From NCBI RefSeq assembly GCF_028858725.1, contig NC_084761.1, positions 35,246,501-35,310,500 on the forward strand: a DNA stretch of 64,000 nucleotides, given 5' to 3'. The notes under the pieces were generated by a model. The model saw only the letters and a list, made by a program, of their open reading frames with translations, ran no database searches and was not told the DNA's origin. Shown here piece by piece: positions 1 to 11,221 of the stretch; the first letter of the stretch is position 1, and each line of letters begins with the position of its first letter. The stretch is from Colius striatus (lineage: Eukaryota; Chordata; Aves; Coliiformes; Coliidae). The translations under genes and the position numbers were made by a program.

Positions 1-158
1 AGATTGTTTGCATCCTAGGATAAATAATTTGCCTGAGTGCAGCTCTCAGTACCCTTCAGCTAGAATAATCTATACATTTCTGAATGAAAAATATGACTGG
101 CAATCTGCATAGTCTTGATAGATTTGTGTTAACCTTTAATTTATGTATTTATTTCCAG

Positions 159-299
159 TCATGTCTTTGCTGTTGCTGCTCCCAATCTAAGAGTCTAGTG
201 ACTTCAGTGCCAATGAATGGAACAAGTATTCAGTGGAAAAATCAAGAACTAAACAATCACAATACAGATCGAAGCAGCCACAAAGACAGCATAAACTGA
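159..299 (+). CDS. EDNRA: Endothelin receptor type A, last coding exon (partial gene)
   Basis: This is the C-terminal 46 residues of the endothelin-1 receptor ETA, a class A GPCR coupled to Gq/11 in the plasma membrane. The acceptor is a pyrimidine-rich stretch ending in CAG at 156-158, and the exon opens in phase 0. The peptide begins SCLCCCCSQSKS, the juxtamembrane cysteine cluster that is palmitoylated in this receptor. It continues with SVPMNGTSIQWKN and ends SSHKDSIN before TGA at 297-299. From memory, the human tail differs at only a few positions (Y for S after the cysteine run, M for V and for the penultimate I). The seven-helix body lies upstream of the window. The methionine-initiated reading frame that begins at base 84 runs through intron and is not a real start. 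EDNRA-TMEM184C-PRMT9 is the order in other amniotes, which supports the call. Confidence 0.96.
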   Translation, partial: SCLCCCCSQSKSLVTSVPMNGTSIQWKNQELNNHNTDRSSHKDSIN

Positions 300-1060
300 A
301 AATGAAAGACTCTGATATGACTTCAGAATCAAACAGGAAAGAATCAGTTACAACGAAGCTATATCAACAGGAAGCTCAGTGACTGTTCTGTAATCAATTC
401 AGACATGTGCACCCTTGTACATAATTCTAGACGTGACTGAGTAGGTTGACTGACTATAACTGTGATGTTCTGTGAACTGACATCCACTGGATGGTAATTC
501 TATCTCTGAAAATTATATTGATGTGATTATGACACCAAAAAACTGACTTGAACTATGCAGGTGGTTTGCTCTTCTGAACCAAACAGGAACTGTCCAGTGT
601 CTGTGACTGTTACAATATGATCTATTTACCTGATTGTCACCTAGAATTAATCACTCCAGAATTTTTCAGAAGATATCAAAACAGAATCTGTCTATGACTG
701 TATTTTCTCTCTGCCCATTTGTTTTTTAACTTTGTGTGGTGGATATATTCCATGCCCCAGTATGTTTTGTGTGTGGTTATTGTCTTCCAGGCTTATGTTG
801 GAAAATGTTTTGGTCTGGACCAGTATTTTATTTACTTATGTTAAAATGGGTCAGTACATGAACTGGGCAGTTCACATTTGTAGCACTTCAGTACTCAAGA
901 ATAGGAAGAGACCATTTAAAGTAGCATCAACATTTGGCACTTAAGCACAGATTAATACCAGAAAGAGAGGTATTAATAATACAGTACTATACTGTGTTGT
1001 TTATTCTAATGCTCTGTATAAAATAATCATAATAAATATAATCTGTCTGAGCAGAAAGAA
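300..1060 (+). other. EDNRA: EDNRA 3' UTR (minimum extent)
   Basis: This is non-coding sequence directly after the EDNRA stop codon. The first canonical poly(A) hexamer, AATAAA, is at 1031-1036, so the transcript may end near 1050. Mammalian EDNRA has a 3' UTR of more than 2 kb, so the real end could lie further right; another AATAAA is at 3978-3983. No GT-rich downstream element is obvious after the first signal, so the end is uncertain. Confidence 0.6.
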
Positions 1061-4000
1061 TGAAAGTCACCTGCAGAGGTACACCTTGTAATGTGTTTTT
1101 AATTAACCTGCCATGTCAATTCTTAAACTATATGAACTTATCAATCTATTTAAACTATAGCTGCATTAAATCTAAGTTGAAAAGAGGATCAGTGAACACT
1201 GTGAACCATTATTAAAGCTGTCCAAAGAGTTATGCGAATTTGGTAATTATCATGGCAACTGTGCACACCACCACCTACACATTGTGCACAGGAGGTTTTA
1301 GTCATAGTGAATACAAAACTGTGGAGGTCCGTAACAGCTGGATGTGCACAAGGATATTTTATGCCTTCTGCTTACAGAGTTCTTTGTGTTACTCTCACAA
1401 CATTCAAAGATTTTAATGAGGTTTGATAGTTTACTAGAACTGTTAACCATACCAATACTATGAATAATATATAGAAAATATTGCTTGTATACATGTAAAC
1501 TGTTCATTTACTTATTCTTCCCATCCATTATGGTTACACGGCAAGAGAATCCTTGTTCGGCTATTAAAATTATTAGTAGGTAGCTTTTCATTAAATAGTG
1601 GAATTAAATAGTGCGGTGTCGTATATAAAGTGCCTCATGCACAAATCTGCTAGGAAATTCATAGCATCTGTTCTGCTAGGCTAAGAAGTAGTGATTAAAA
1701 TACCACAAATTTTTAAACATCCATTACCTTTCAAGTGAAAGATATAATCCTGTATTTTTTTATTTATGAGGGCAAAATGCTAGTGCCTAACAGTGACTTC
1801 TGTTGCACAAGTTTCCCAAAAGCACTCATACAAATCTAAAGTATATATCTTTTAAAAAGTTCTTTAAACTGATTTATGCATTTCTATCTTCTTTTGTGTC
1901 TGTGACATATATGTGTGTATAAATACGTACAAATTCATGTTCATACATTATAAACAGTTTTCTGACAGTGCTCTGTAGTAGTGCCTACGAGCACGGTTTT
2001 GAATGAGACTTGGCTGGACTTTATTCAAAACATTTAATCTTCAAACTGTATAAAAAATCATAGTAAATGAGTAACAATGTTTTCCTTTCAGAAGGCTGAA
2101 TTACTAAGTCTCTTTACACTCTGACACCATCACAGCTCCTTTGACAGGATGTACTGAGCAGATGATAAAGTTAACCAGAAAGAAGACATGAGGAGTAGAT
2201 AGGAGCTGTAAATTGTCCCTTTTTTATTTCAAGGCAGGAAAAAAACTTTGTGCACATTCCTATCTTCTGTTATTTATTTGACAGTTGGATGAACCAAAAA
2301 AATTATACTATACTAGCAAATCAATAATCTTGATTGTTCAAAGACAAGCTTTTATTTAGGACTCTTCTACAAAAAAACCCCTCACCTACCTGTGAAAATT
2401 TCAGATGCTGGTATAGGCCATTTTTAGGCCTTGCCAGCACTGATAGCAACCACAGGTCATGAAAAGCTAACAGCTTTCCTTCCAGCATTAACATTTCAGA
2501 CATCTATTGCTTTCAAACCAAAGATATATGCATAAACATGCATAAAGCATACTTTAAGCCAGTTCAGCCTGATGGAAAAAGCGTATTCCTTTTCCCCAAA
2601 CAGTTAACTGACCTCAGCAACAACATTATAAAATACAAAACTTTTTAACTAAAGAAAAGAGACAGTAAAATATCTAACAGATGTGAGAGGTGTTTTTTAG
2701 AATGCTTTCAAATCCTTTTTGGAAACTTACTTAGAGCTCAGAGCCTGTAAATACTAATTGGAGATCCTCACACCATCTCCTCCAGTCAGTGGAAGGACAG
2801 ACAGATAAGTTAAATAACAGTGATAAGCGAAGTCTTGGGAGGCCTCAGACTGTTGTTTTTTCCATGCACGCTCTTTTGTATTTTCATTGACGCTGCTGCT
2901 CCCACTCACAAACTGATCATAAGGTCAATGGTGTTATGATTGAAAGGGACTTGTTTCTGTAAAACTTACTAAGGTACTTTTTCAAGTCTATCCTTCCAAC
3001 TGATAATGGTAAATATTCCTAGTAGTATTGCATCTACCCTCAATTCTGGAAAAGCTGTCTTTTCAAAAGAACCAACAAAAGTCTTCCACACTTCTGAAAT
3101 GCAACCATATTTAATTTTACCTTTCCTTTTCCTGCCAAGTCCTGCAAAAAGGTGCTCTGGCATTTCTCTCTGTCCATCAAAACCAGTGTAGGTTTAGTTC
3201 TCTGCTGTTGCACAGAAGCTGCTTTCTCCTTTACACCAGAACATCTTTCCACAACAAATATCCTTTCATCCTCCTCTTGTTCTATAGATATTTTATATCT
3301 GCCATTTGCATTCCTCTCAGCTGAAACAAGTCTAGCTTTTCCCTGCAGCTGACAGTATCTCTATTCCACGAGTTTCAAATTAACTTCTTACACTTTTTGT
3401 AACGTTTGTTTATTGGAATCAAAATCTATTTAACTTTCATGATCATCTCTTTTTTTTTTTTTTTTGTGGATTTCACAACTCTCAACTCTTTTCAGTACAG
3501 TCAGTGTAAAATTTCATTGACTTTCCTCTCATATACAGTCTCACATCTCAGCTTCAAATACTTTGCAGAGTTTTCTTTAACTTTAGAATCCAGTTATTCT
3601 CCTTGGTTTTTATATGCATTATTTTCAATGTACTTCACTAAACATTTTCTTTTTGGTATATTTTATGTTTATTTACTTCAAAGATATAGTATACATTGGT
3701 TTTCACTTATATTTGTTTGTGATTATTTATTTACATACAAAATTCTGTGTTTTGGGCCTGACCTAGCCAGCTCCTATGCTTTGGAAAAAAGTGCCTATGT
3801 AGTAGTTCATCATAAAACTCACCTTATAGAATTGTAAACTTTGTTAATCAAAAGGAGGCTTATGCAACTTTCATGTATGAATGTGTTTATTTTTGCTTTT
3901 AATACAGTCAATTTCAGGTGTTTACCTGTATATCCCTCCATCTTTCAAAATAAGCTATGAACTCCCTACCCAATTTCAATAAATTTTACAGAACAGTTAT

Positions 4001-6626
4001 CATATTTATGAAGATACAGAGATTTTCCCAAAAACTTCAGGATGGGTAGAGCAAAAAGATCCTATTCATGCTCTACACAGAAAATTGCTGAAATGGAGTT
4101 TTTATGTAATCAACAAAATCACATGACAGAGAGATGTTAGGAACATTACAGATACAGAAAAAGCTTTGATCAGAGCTTGCAACCTGTAAGACATCTGAGA
4201 ATCAAACCACAATGCACAACACACCAGTTCTTGGAAAACAGTATTTGTTAAGTTCCATTGCTTGTGGAATTACTTGCTTTTTTGCTTTTCTCTCTCATTG
4301 TTTACATATTTATCACAATCTTGTTACTATATAATTTGATTCTATGAAGTCTTACGAGCTTAATTTTGTGAGAAAACATGGTATAAATTCAAATTTTGCT
4401 GCATTTGTACATACAGATTTCTGCTCAAATATCCCTGAGGCAAAGTATGCATTTTCATTAGAAGAATCAGACTCAGACTGCATGCTAACATTGCCTTGTA
4501 AAATTTCTTCCAGAAAATCACTTGTGCAAAGCTTGGCTCAGCAAAGTAATTGTAATTTACACTCCTCACCATTTCAAAGACTAAATAAAGGCAATTATCT
4601 CCAAAATCAAACTAAGAGAAGACACATAAAAAAATTTACAGAACAGAAACAATTCCCAAGTTGCTTAAGAAAAAACCCCAACCAAAACGGGCACCTTTAA
4701 AATGAGGCTTTAAAAGAAACATAGCTTATCATTAGTGCAAGTGTGGGAAAGTAAGATAGAGCTAAATATAAAAAATGAAGGTCATCCCCAGTTTCTCTAA
4801 AGGAAGATGAAACTAATTGATCTCTAGTATCTCATCTAGAATCAGCTTTTTCCCTGTGTAGATATCACTGCTGAAACAATCTCTTGCTTGAGTCAGTTTT
4901 GCAGTCTCACTAGTTACAGTGGCTTTTATTACAATGAAGTATATAATAAATATTATGACTGATAAGAAAGAGAATTGATTCTATTCTTCAGTAGCACTCT
5001 GCCTACATTTCTCAGAGTAACTGAGTATCTGCAAACTGCTCTGAAATCAATGATTTGGAAATAATGAATCTCAGAATAAGGCCTTTACTTCAATTTCATG
5101 CTGTTCCCAGAAGTAAAAAGACTGAGTCTACAAGTTAGGGAATGAAGAGGCAAAAATGATTAGTGGAAAGTATTTCTAAGCCATGCAACAGAACATGCAT
5201 TTTTCTGTGTATTTTAAAGATAAGGGAAGACTGGAAATTCATCATTATTAGACATTACTCTGCCATCCTGTAACCACATTTCATAATTGAAATCTCTGTA
5301 TCTAAAGTTGTGTCTTTTCCCCCTCAAAAAATTGTTGCACAGCTGCCTCCTCAGTATTGTCTCTAAATAAAGCATACATTTGGATTAGCTTATTTTTAAA
5401 TATCTACACAGTAATATTAAAACATTCATCTCTACCTACATATATTCCAATGCAGAAGCACAATTAAACCACACTACCAGAAAAATTACAAATTTTCAGA
5501 GTCAAGTTTTAAAGACGAAATTAACATAGCACTCTTGGGATAAATTAATACTACAGTTCAGTACTACTAGTGGAAAATATATTGCTTTTTATACAGAAAA
5601 AAATTATATCACATTTTCTAACTGGACTAGAATTTAAAAAATACTTAAAAGCAGATGTTCTACGAATCATGCAAATGTCTACAGTTACATAAGCTGGAAT
5701 AAAATAATGTAAAAGCTATAAAACCTTATTCTCCAGTATATAAAATATTAGGAACACGTAACTATTCAATTCAAGATTCTTTGATTTCCCTGCAATGATT
5801 CTCTAAAGAAGAATGTTTTTATTAGCTCCAATAGACACCTAAACCTCAGAGATAACTGTGAAGAAAGGGTCATGCCTGACTGACTAACTTACAGTGCCTT
5901 AACTAACAGTGCCTTCTTGCACTGCAAAAGAGTCTTAGGCTAAAATTTTTTGCAATATCCAGCATCTTCTTGGATTTCCCATATCACAGATGAACTGCAC
6001 CAACTCCAGTGCCACAGACTTCTCCAATATCAAGGAATAAAATGTTTAATTATTTATTTTTTATGATTATTTTTATGTATTAGAATTTGCTTGCACAGAA
6101 TTTTAACGAGTAATTGTTCTTCCATATAAAGGGTTTTTCTATTAAAAAACACCCTGATCTTCTCTTCCATTTACTTAAAAAGTGGGAGTCATTTAGATAG
6201 AAAGCGGTAAAAAATTGCTGTATAATTTAACTATGAGCACTTCCATACTAAGTATGACTGTACACTATGATACTCAAAGATGTGAATAGTCCATTGGGCA
6301 ATCAAATATTTGTGAAATGTTTTAATAAACAAGTGATTGTTGAGAAATAGTAAAGAATTAATACATTTATAACAATCAAAGTAAGTTCACTTGATGGGAT
6401 GTACAAGAAATGCACCCAAATTTGTTTAAGGTTATGTTTGAAATACCATTGGGATAAAGGCATCAAGTACATTCCCTTCTTTCTCCACAAAGAATGATAT
6501 TGTCTACAATTTCAGTATAAAAAAAGCAGCCAAAGAAAGATCAAAGTAACTTAAAAGATTTCCAGGTTTTTTCAGACTAGAAGTGGTCTTATATATGAAC
6601 TGTATCCAAGTTCTGTGTTTCACAAC

Positions 6627-6653
6627 TAATTGGACAATCAATGTGTCCAATTA
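6627..6653. repeat. Perfect inverted repeat, 10-bp arms, 7-nt loop
   Basis: TAATTGGACA at 6627-6636 is followed by seven bases and then its exact reverse complement TGTCCAATTA at 6644-6653. It could form a hairpin in single-stranded DNA or RNA. The core ATTGG/CCAAT pairs also give two opposed CCAAT-like pentamers. No function is implied. Confidence 0.8.
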
Positions 6654-9048
6654 AGGACTTTCACACATTTTATCAATTTTGGTTTATTTTATTTTTTATA
6701 ATTTGCTTGGAAAGTATGAAAATTACATTAGGACTTAGCCAGTCTAGTTTTACTTACCTGAGATTATAGTTTGCTCACATAATAATTGAATGCGTCCACA
6801 CTGATTGAAATAATAAGAAAATAAAGAAATGCTGAAGGTATTACCTCAAAGTTAGAACCAGCCATTAAAGTAATTTCAAGTTTGAAGCAGTAACTTGGGA
6901 TAAAATGCTGAACCTGCTGAAGTAAATCCCAGCAGGACTGGGATGTCAGAATGTACAATTGAGCCCCATCAACATGGTAATTATGGTAATTTGGCTGAGC
7001 CCATTATAGCTAAGAAGGACAGAAGAAGTAAAAGATTCTGTGGGCCTTGAAAAGCATGAATAACTGCAAAATTATCATCTCATATGCTCAAGTGGGAAAA
7101 GAATCTTTGGCACAATTTTCCTCCCATAAAGTCAGCTTAATAAAAGAAGTCAGAGATAATAGTGTTCTTCAAGATAGACAGGTGGCCAGAACAGGAGAAC
7201 AGAAAGATTGTCTACTTGCAAGCAACCATCCTCATTACTGGATACTCAGATTCTGAAAATCCAGACTATTGTCCTCATTCCCATCCTTACTCCAAGATGT
7301 AACTCTTACTTATACAAGTTATCCCATAGACATCAATAGGATTATCTATGTCAATTCACTTATTGCATGTGTCCTCTTCACTGTTGAGTCAGATATTGGA
7401 TATCTACAGTTTTCTGGAATATCCTAACATAATGTATCCCTGGCATGCCTGCTGCAATTATGCAGATCAGTTTTACTGAAACAATTCTGTTATACACTGA
7501 AATCAATATGGACATATCACAGTGCGAGCACATATCTCCCAGAAATATAACAATCCTGTGTCAGAGGAATCACAGGATCAATATTTATTGCTGCAGGGGA
7601 TGTAGTATGCTGTACTCCTGAAGAAGCTGATATATATACAACAGAAAAATATCTCTGTGGGGGTTTACCCTGTTGAATCAAACTGAAAACCCTTACAATT
7701 ATCCTGATATACAGACCTCTGGGATCTGTCTCCTTTCAGAAAATTGCATCTTCTGTATGTGACTACATATTTAGCTGTTCTAAGGATGTATTTTCTAGGC
7801 TTTGGGAAAACGCAGTTTGCACTAACTAAACAATGCATGAGAACTATCATGTACAGTAATTCCCACTTTGCAGTTTTTGCCACAGGTATGTGACTTCATA
7901 GCATTGTTCTGTATGCAAATAAAATAATTACATGAAAAGGAGCTGTCTGTAACTAATCTAACCTGATATACTTCTTATCAAATTCCACTTGCTAATAGTA
8001 GATTACTTTTTAGTTGCTCTGCTAGTAAATTTCATAATCCTTTCCTCAGACTGAAAATAAGAATGCCACATAATGCTGAATTTGTTGGATAATAGGTTAA
8101 CTTTTTCTTTGTCAAGTCTCAAAATTGAATACAGATTACACCTTTAATATATTGTTTTTGTTTTAGTTCAAGTAATATTATTTCACCACTTCTTTGTAGC
8201 CTGAATTGCCATGCTATGCCTAGAACTGGTTAACAGCTACAGACGTGTTAGCAACAATTTGTTACAGTAGGTGCCAAGATGGAAAATGGAAAGGATTGAC
8301 CAACCCAAATAAACAAACAATGCAATTCAAGAACAATTTTGAGCTCACTAGGGAGCTGAAAATCTATTCCAAATGCCTCTCCAACGACATGTTGTAAAAA
8401 CACTCTAATAGTTTTTTCCAAAATTATGCTCTGCAAGCCCATGGCAACATAAGCTGCATAACAATTTTACAAAACATTAAAAATGAAACTTCTTAATGTT
8501 TAATACTAAAAGTGTGAGGACGTGCAGTGATCTGCAAGAAGTTTTGAGTGTTAACTATTTTTCATTAGTCAATCTCTAAAGAACCCTGAGAACTCTGCAA
8601 ATTTGAAAGAGAACAGAAACCTTCCCTATTCTAATACACAAGTTGTGTGTGGAAGTTGTGTGTTGAATTCCAGCTACAGTGACTTGGTGCTTACAGTTTA
8701 CCCTTGACATCTCTCTTATCATCTTGTCTCCTCTGAGATCTTTTCTTATCCTTGACTTATCACTGCCAATAAGCAGGATGAATTAACTTGAGTTGAATCC
8801 TTGACTGTTTCCACTACTTCAAATGTTAATGTTGCCCAGGCCTAAAGCTGGCCTATTACTGCACTATAACAAAAGTTCCAATTTGAACATAATTTGAATT
8901 CCTGAAGATAGTGTAATTAAAATGTAATGATTGTAGGGCAGGTGATTATCTGAAACAGAATAAAATTAATGAGGAAAGAAAGGAATTAAATGTTGACATT
9001 CAAATGAGTTTTACATCTTTAGGAAAGGCTTTCTACCAGTTTCCCACA

Positions 9049-9076
9049 CTTTTCTCTCAATGCCTTGAGAGAAAAG
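9049..9076. repeat. Perfect inverted repeat, 12-bp arms, 4-nt loop
   Basis: CTTTTCTCTCAA at 9049-9060 is followed by TGCC and then the exact reverse complement TTGAGAGAAAAG at 9065-9076. The stem is 12 bp with no mismatch and a tight tetraloop. It lies in intergenic DNA with no obvious transcription unit, and no T-run follows that would suggest a Pol III transcript. Confidence 0.85.
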
Positions 9077-10859
9077 CCTATTGATCACAGTCAATAAAAG
9101 ATGAATGCTTCTGTCTCACATCAAGGAACCAAAAAGTTTTATGCAATCCTTATACTAAGATAAGAGTGATTAAAAAAAAAATAAGTTTTAGGTATACATA
9201 GTATAGAAGATTCTGAAGTCTACTGTGCAATGGGTTAATAGTTTTTATTATAAACAGTTTCTATGGACATAAGCAGATACAGGCAAATTAACTTTAATTT
9301 AGATTTGGTATTTGTGAACTTACTACACAGACAAAAAGCTCAGTCTAGACAGCTTAAACTTAACTCAGTAACACAATAAATGATATAACATATTATTGTA
9401 ATTAATAGTTTGAGTTATTCAATTTAATTTAGAACTAGATTAAGCATAGGTTTGGCAGTTATTGGTATTATGAAATTTAGGAAAGAAACAAAGATCCAGA
9501 ACTCAAAATATCTCATACCTCTAAATACAGAATCTATCCTTAAAGAGGAATTTAATAGAAATTAGCTTCTTGTCCCAAAATTGCAGGTTTACAAGAAGAA
9601 AAAGAACAAACAAAACAACAAAACATGAAAAAACAACCCCAAGATATTTGTTTCTATCTGTGGAGTTGCAGGAGTGCTGCATTAGAAATTTCAGCAGTTC
9701 AAACATTGCCTAGAAAGAGCCCTTTCAGGTCAAACTTTAAGTTTGTGTGGAGTTTCAAACTCTTGCTGTACTGTCCATGATCCTAGCATAGCTAGTGCAT
9801 TTATGTCATAGGACACTTTGTGGGTTTCCTAATTTCTATTCCAGAGCAGCCACACACAATGCCATAGGAAGTTTGAGAACAGTGCCCCAGCGTTATATTT
9901 AATGCACTATAACTAATGTAATTGAATTGCGACCCTATACTCTCATAACATTCCCAGCCTTCCACAACATGTCAGTCATTGTGGCCATACTGTTCAGTCA
10001 GTAAGAAAATGAGCTTTATGCTACTTACACACTATTTGTACATTAGATTTGCAGGTTTAGTATAGAGGGACTATTTCTTGGTTAATACAGGTTATCCATG
10101 ACTTCACGTATGACATCAATTCCCTCTTGACATATCCATTACATTTTTCTTACATGGATATCCCACTGTTTACATTGATCTGTCTTCCACTAAATTCTGA
10201 ATATATCTCTTATGGCAATAGTATGTCAGAAAAACAGATATCTTAGTTCCACAATCTCAATGTATTCTTGCATTCCTGGATAAGCAGTATGTGTTTGGTT
10301 TGTGTTCCTGATTTTCCATGCTTTGATACTCTGTTTGGGCTATTTGTGTTAAATTTGTGCATAACATATCTAATTATATTATTATATATCACCTAAAGAC
10401 ACACAGAACTCCTCTTAAACTTTTAGTATTAGACATTGTCATTGAAAGTTAAGATGGAACTTCAAATTGCAGCATGTGTACTAACAAAATTTATGGGTAT
10501 TTTAAAAAAATTGTTAAAATAAAAAGTAAGATCTGCATCAGTTGTCTCTTTGAATGCCACTGCATTTCTGCAGTTAGTTCTACTTGAAATACTTCAAGGT
10601 TATCATATTTAATCACAAAATATATAGACTAGCTTTCCTTCCACATCAAGGCTCCTTCCATCATAATAGTGTTGCCCTTGCCCACACAGGACAGCCAAGG
10701 TCACATGTAGAAGGAAATTACAAAACTACTCAAATTCTGCTTGCAGTCTCCAGCTAGAGAGGAATATCTCTTAAAACAACTAGCTCATAAATTGTTAACA
10801 GTGTAACAGACAGGGCTATTTTTCCTGCTTCTTATGTATGCTGTCAACTGCATTAGAGA

Positions 10860-11110
10860 ATCACAGGCTTGTAGAATATTTGAGACTGAAAGGGACCTCT
10901 GGAGGTTCTCTTGTCCAATCCCCCTGCTCAAGTTGCCTACCTAGAGCTGGCTTCTTCAGTCCATGTCCTGTTACATCTTGAATATCTCCAAGGACACAGA
11001 CTCTACAACCTCTCTCGACAATCTGTTGAAAAACTATCATCCTCATAGTAAAAAAACCCCCAAAATTTCTTTAAATCCTTAGGTTCAGACATTTCCCTAT
11101 GTTTCCTTAC
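10860..11110 (-). mobile_element. CR1 LINE 3' fragment, minus strand
   Basis: Read on the minus strand this is the CR1 3' UTR. The plus strand shows the reversed 3' end (GAATCACAGG), then GAAAGGGACCTCTGGAGG, TTGTCCAATCCCCCTGCTCAAG and the spaced block around ACAACCTCTCTCGACAATCTG that recurs in the other CR1 copies here. It is 5' truncated and diverged, as most avian CR1s are. It abuts an oppositely oriented CR1 end at about 11115. Confidence 0.85.
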
Positions 11111-11114
11111 ATGA

Positions 11115-11221
11115 GGCACACAGGGACAAGGTTTAGCAGTGGACTTGGCTGTGTTAAGTTGACGGTTGAATTCAATGATCTTGAGGGGCTTTTCCAACCT
11201 AAATGATACTATGATTCTATG
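11115..11221 (+). mobile_element. CR1 LINE 3' end fragment, plus strand
   Basis: The segment shows the CR1 terminal block: CAGGGACAAGGTTTAGCAG, then a stretch ending in CTTTTCCAACCTAAATGATA, and the terminal CTATGATTCTATGAC. Only about 105 bp of the element remain. It sits tail-to-head against the minus-strand CR1 fragment on its left. Confidence 0.8.

Larger units (their letters stand above)
1061..10859. other. Intergenic region, EDNRA to first CR1
   Basis: AT-rich DNA without a recognisable gene. The open frames here are short, lack family similarity and look like chance. Contents noted: a T16 run at 3450-3465, a 10-bp inverted repeat at 6627-6653, a 12-bp hairpin at 9049-9076, and small local duplications such as CAGTGCCTT near 5890-5912. 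The left part may still belong to a long EDNRA 3' UTR. Enhancers cannot be judged by eye. Confidence 0.6.

Noticed and set aside
3406-3837. 143-codon plus-strand open frame rich in Phe, Tyr and Leu
   Set aside because: Its composition reflects T-rich DNA including a T16 run; no known family, no promoter or splice context.
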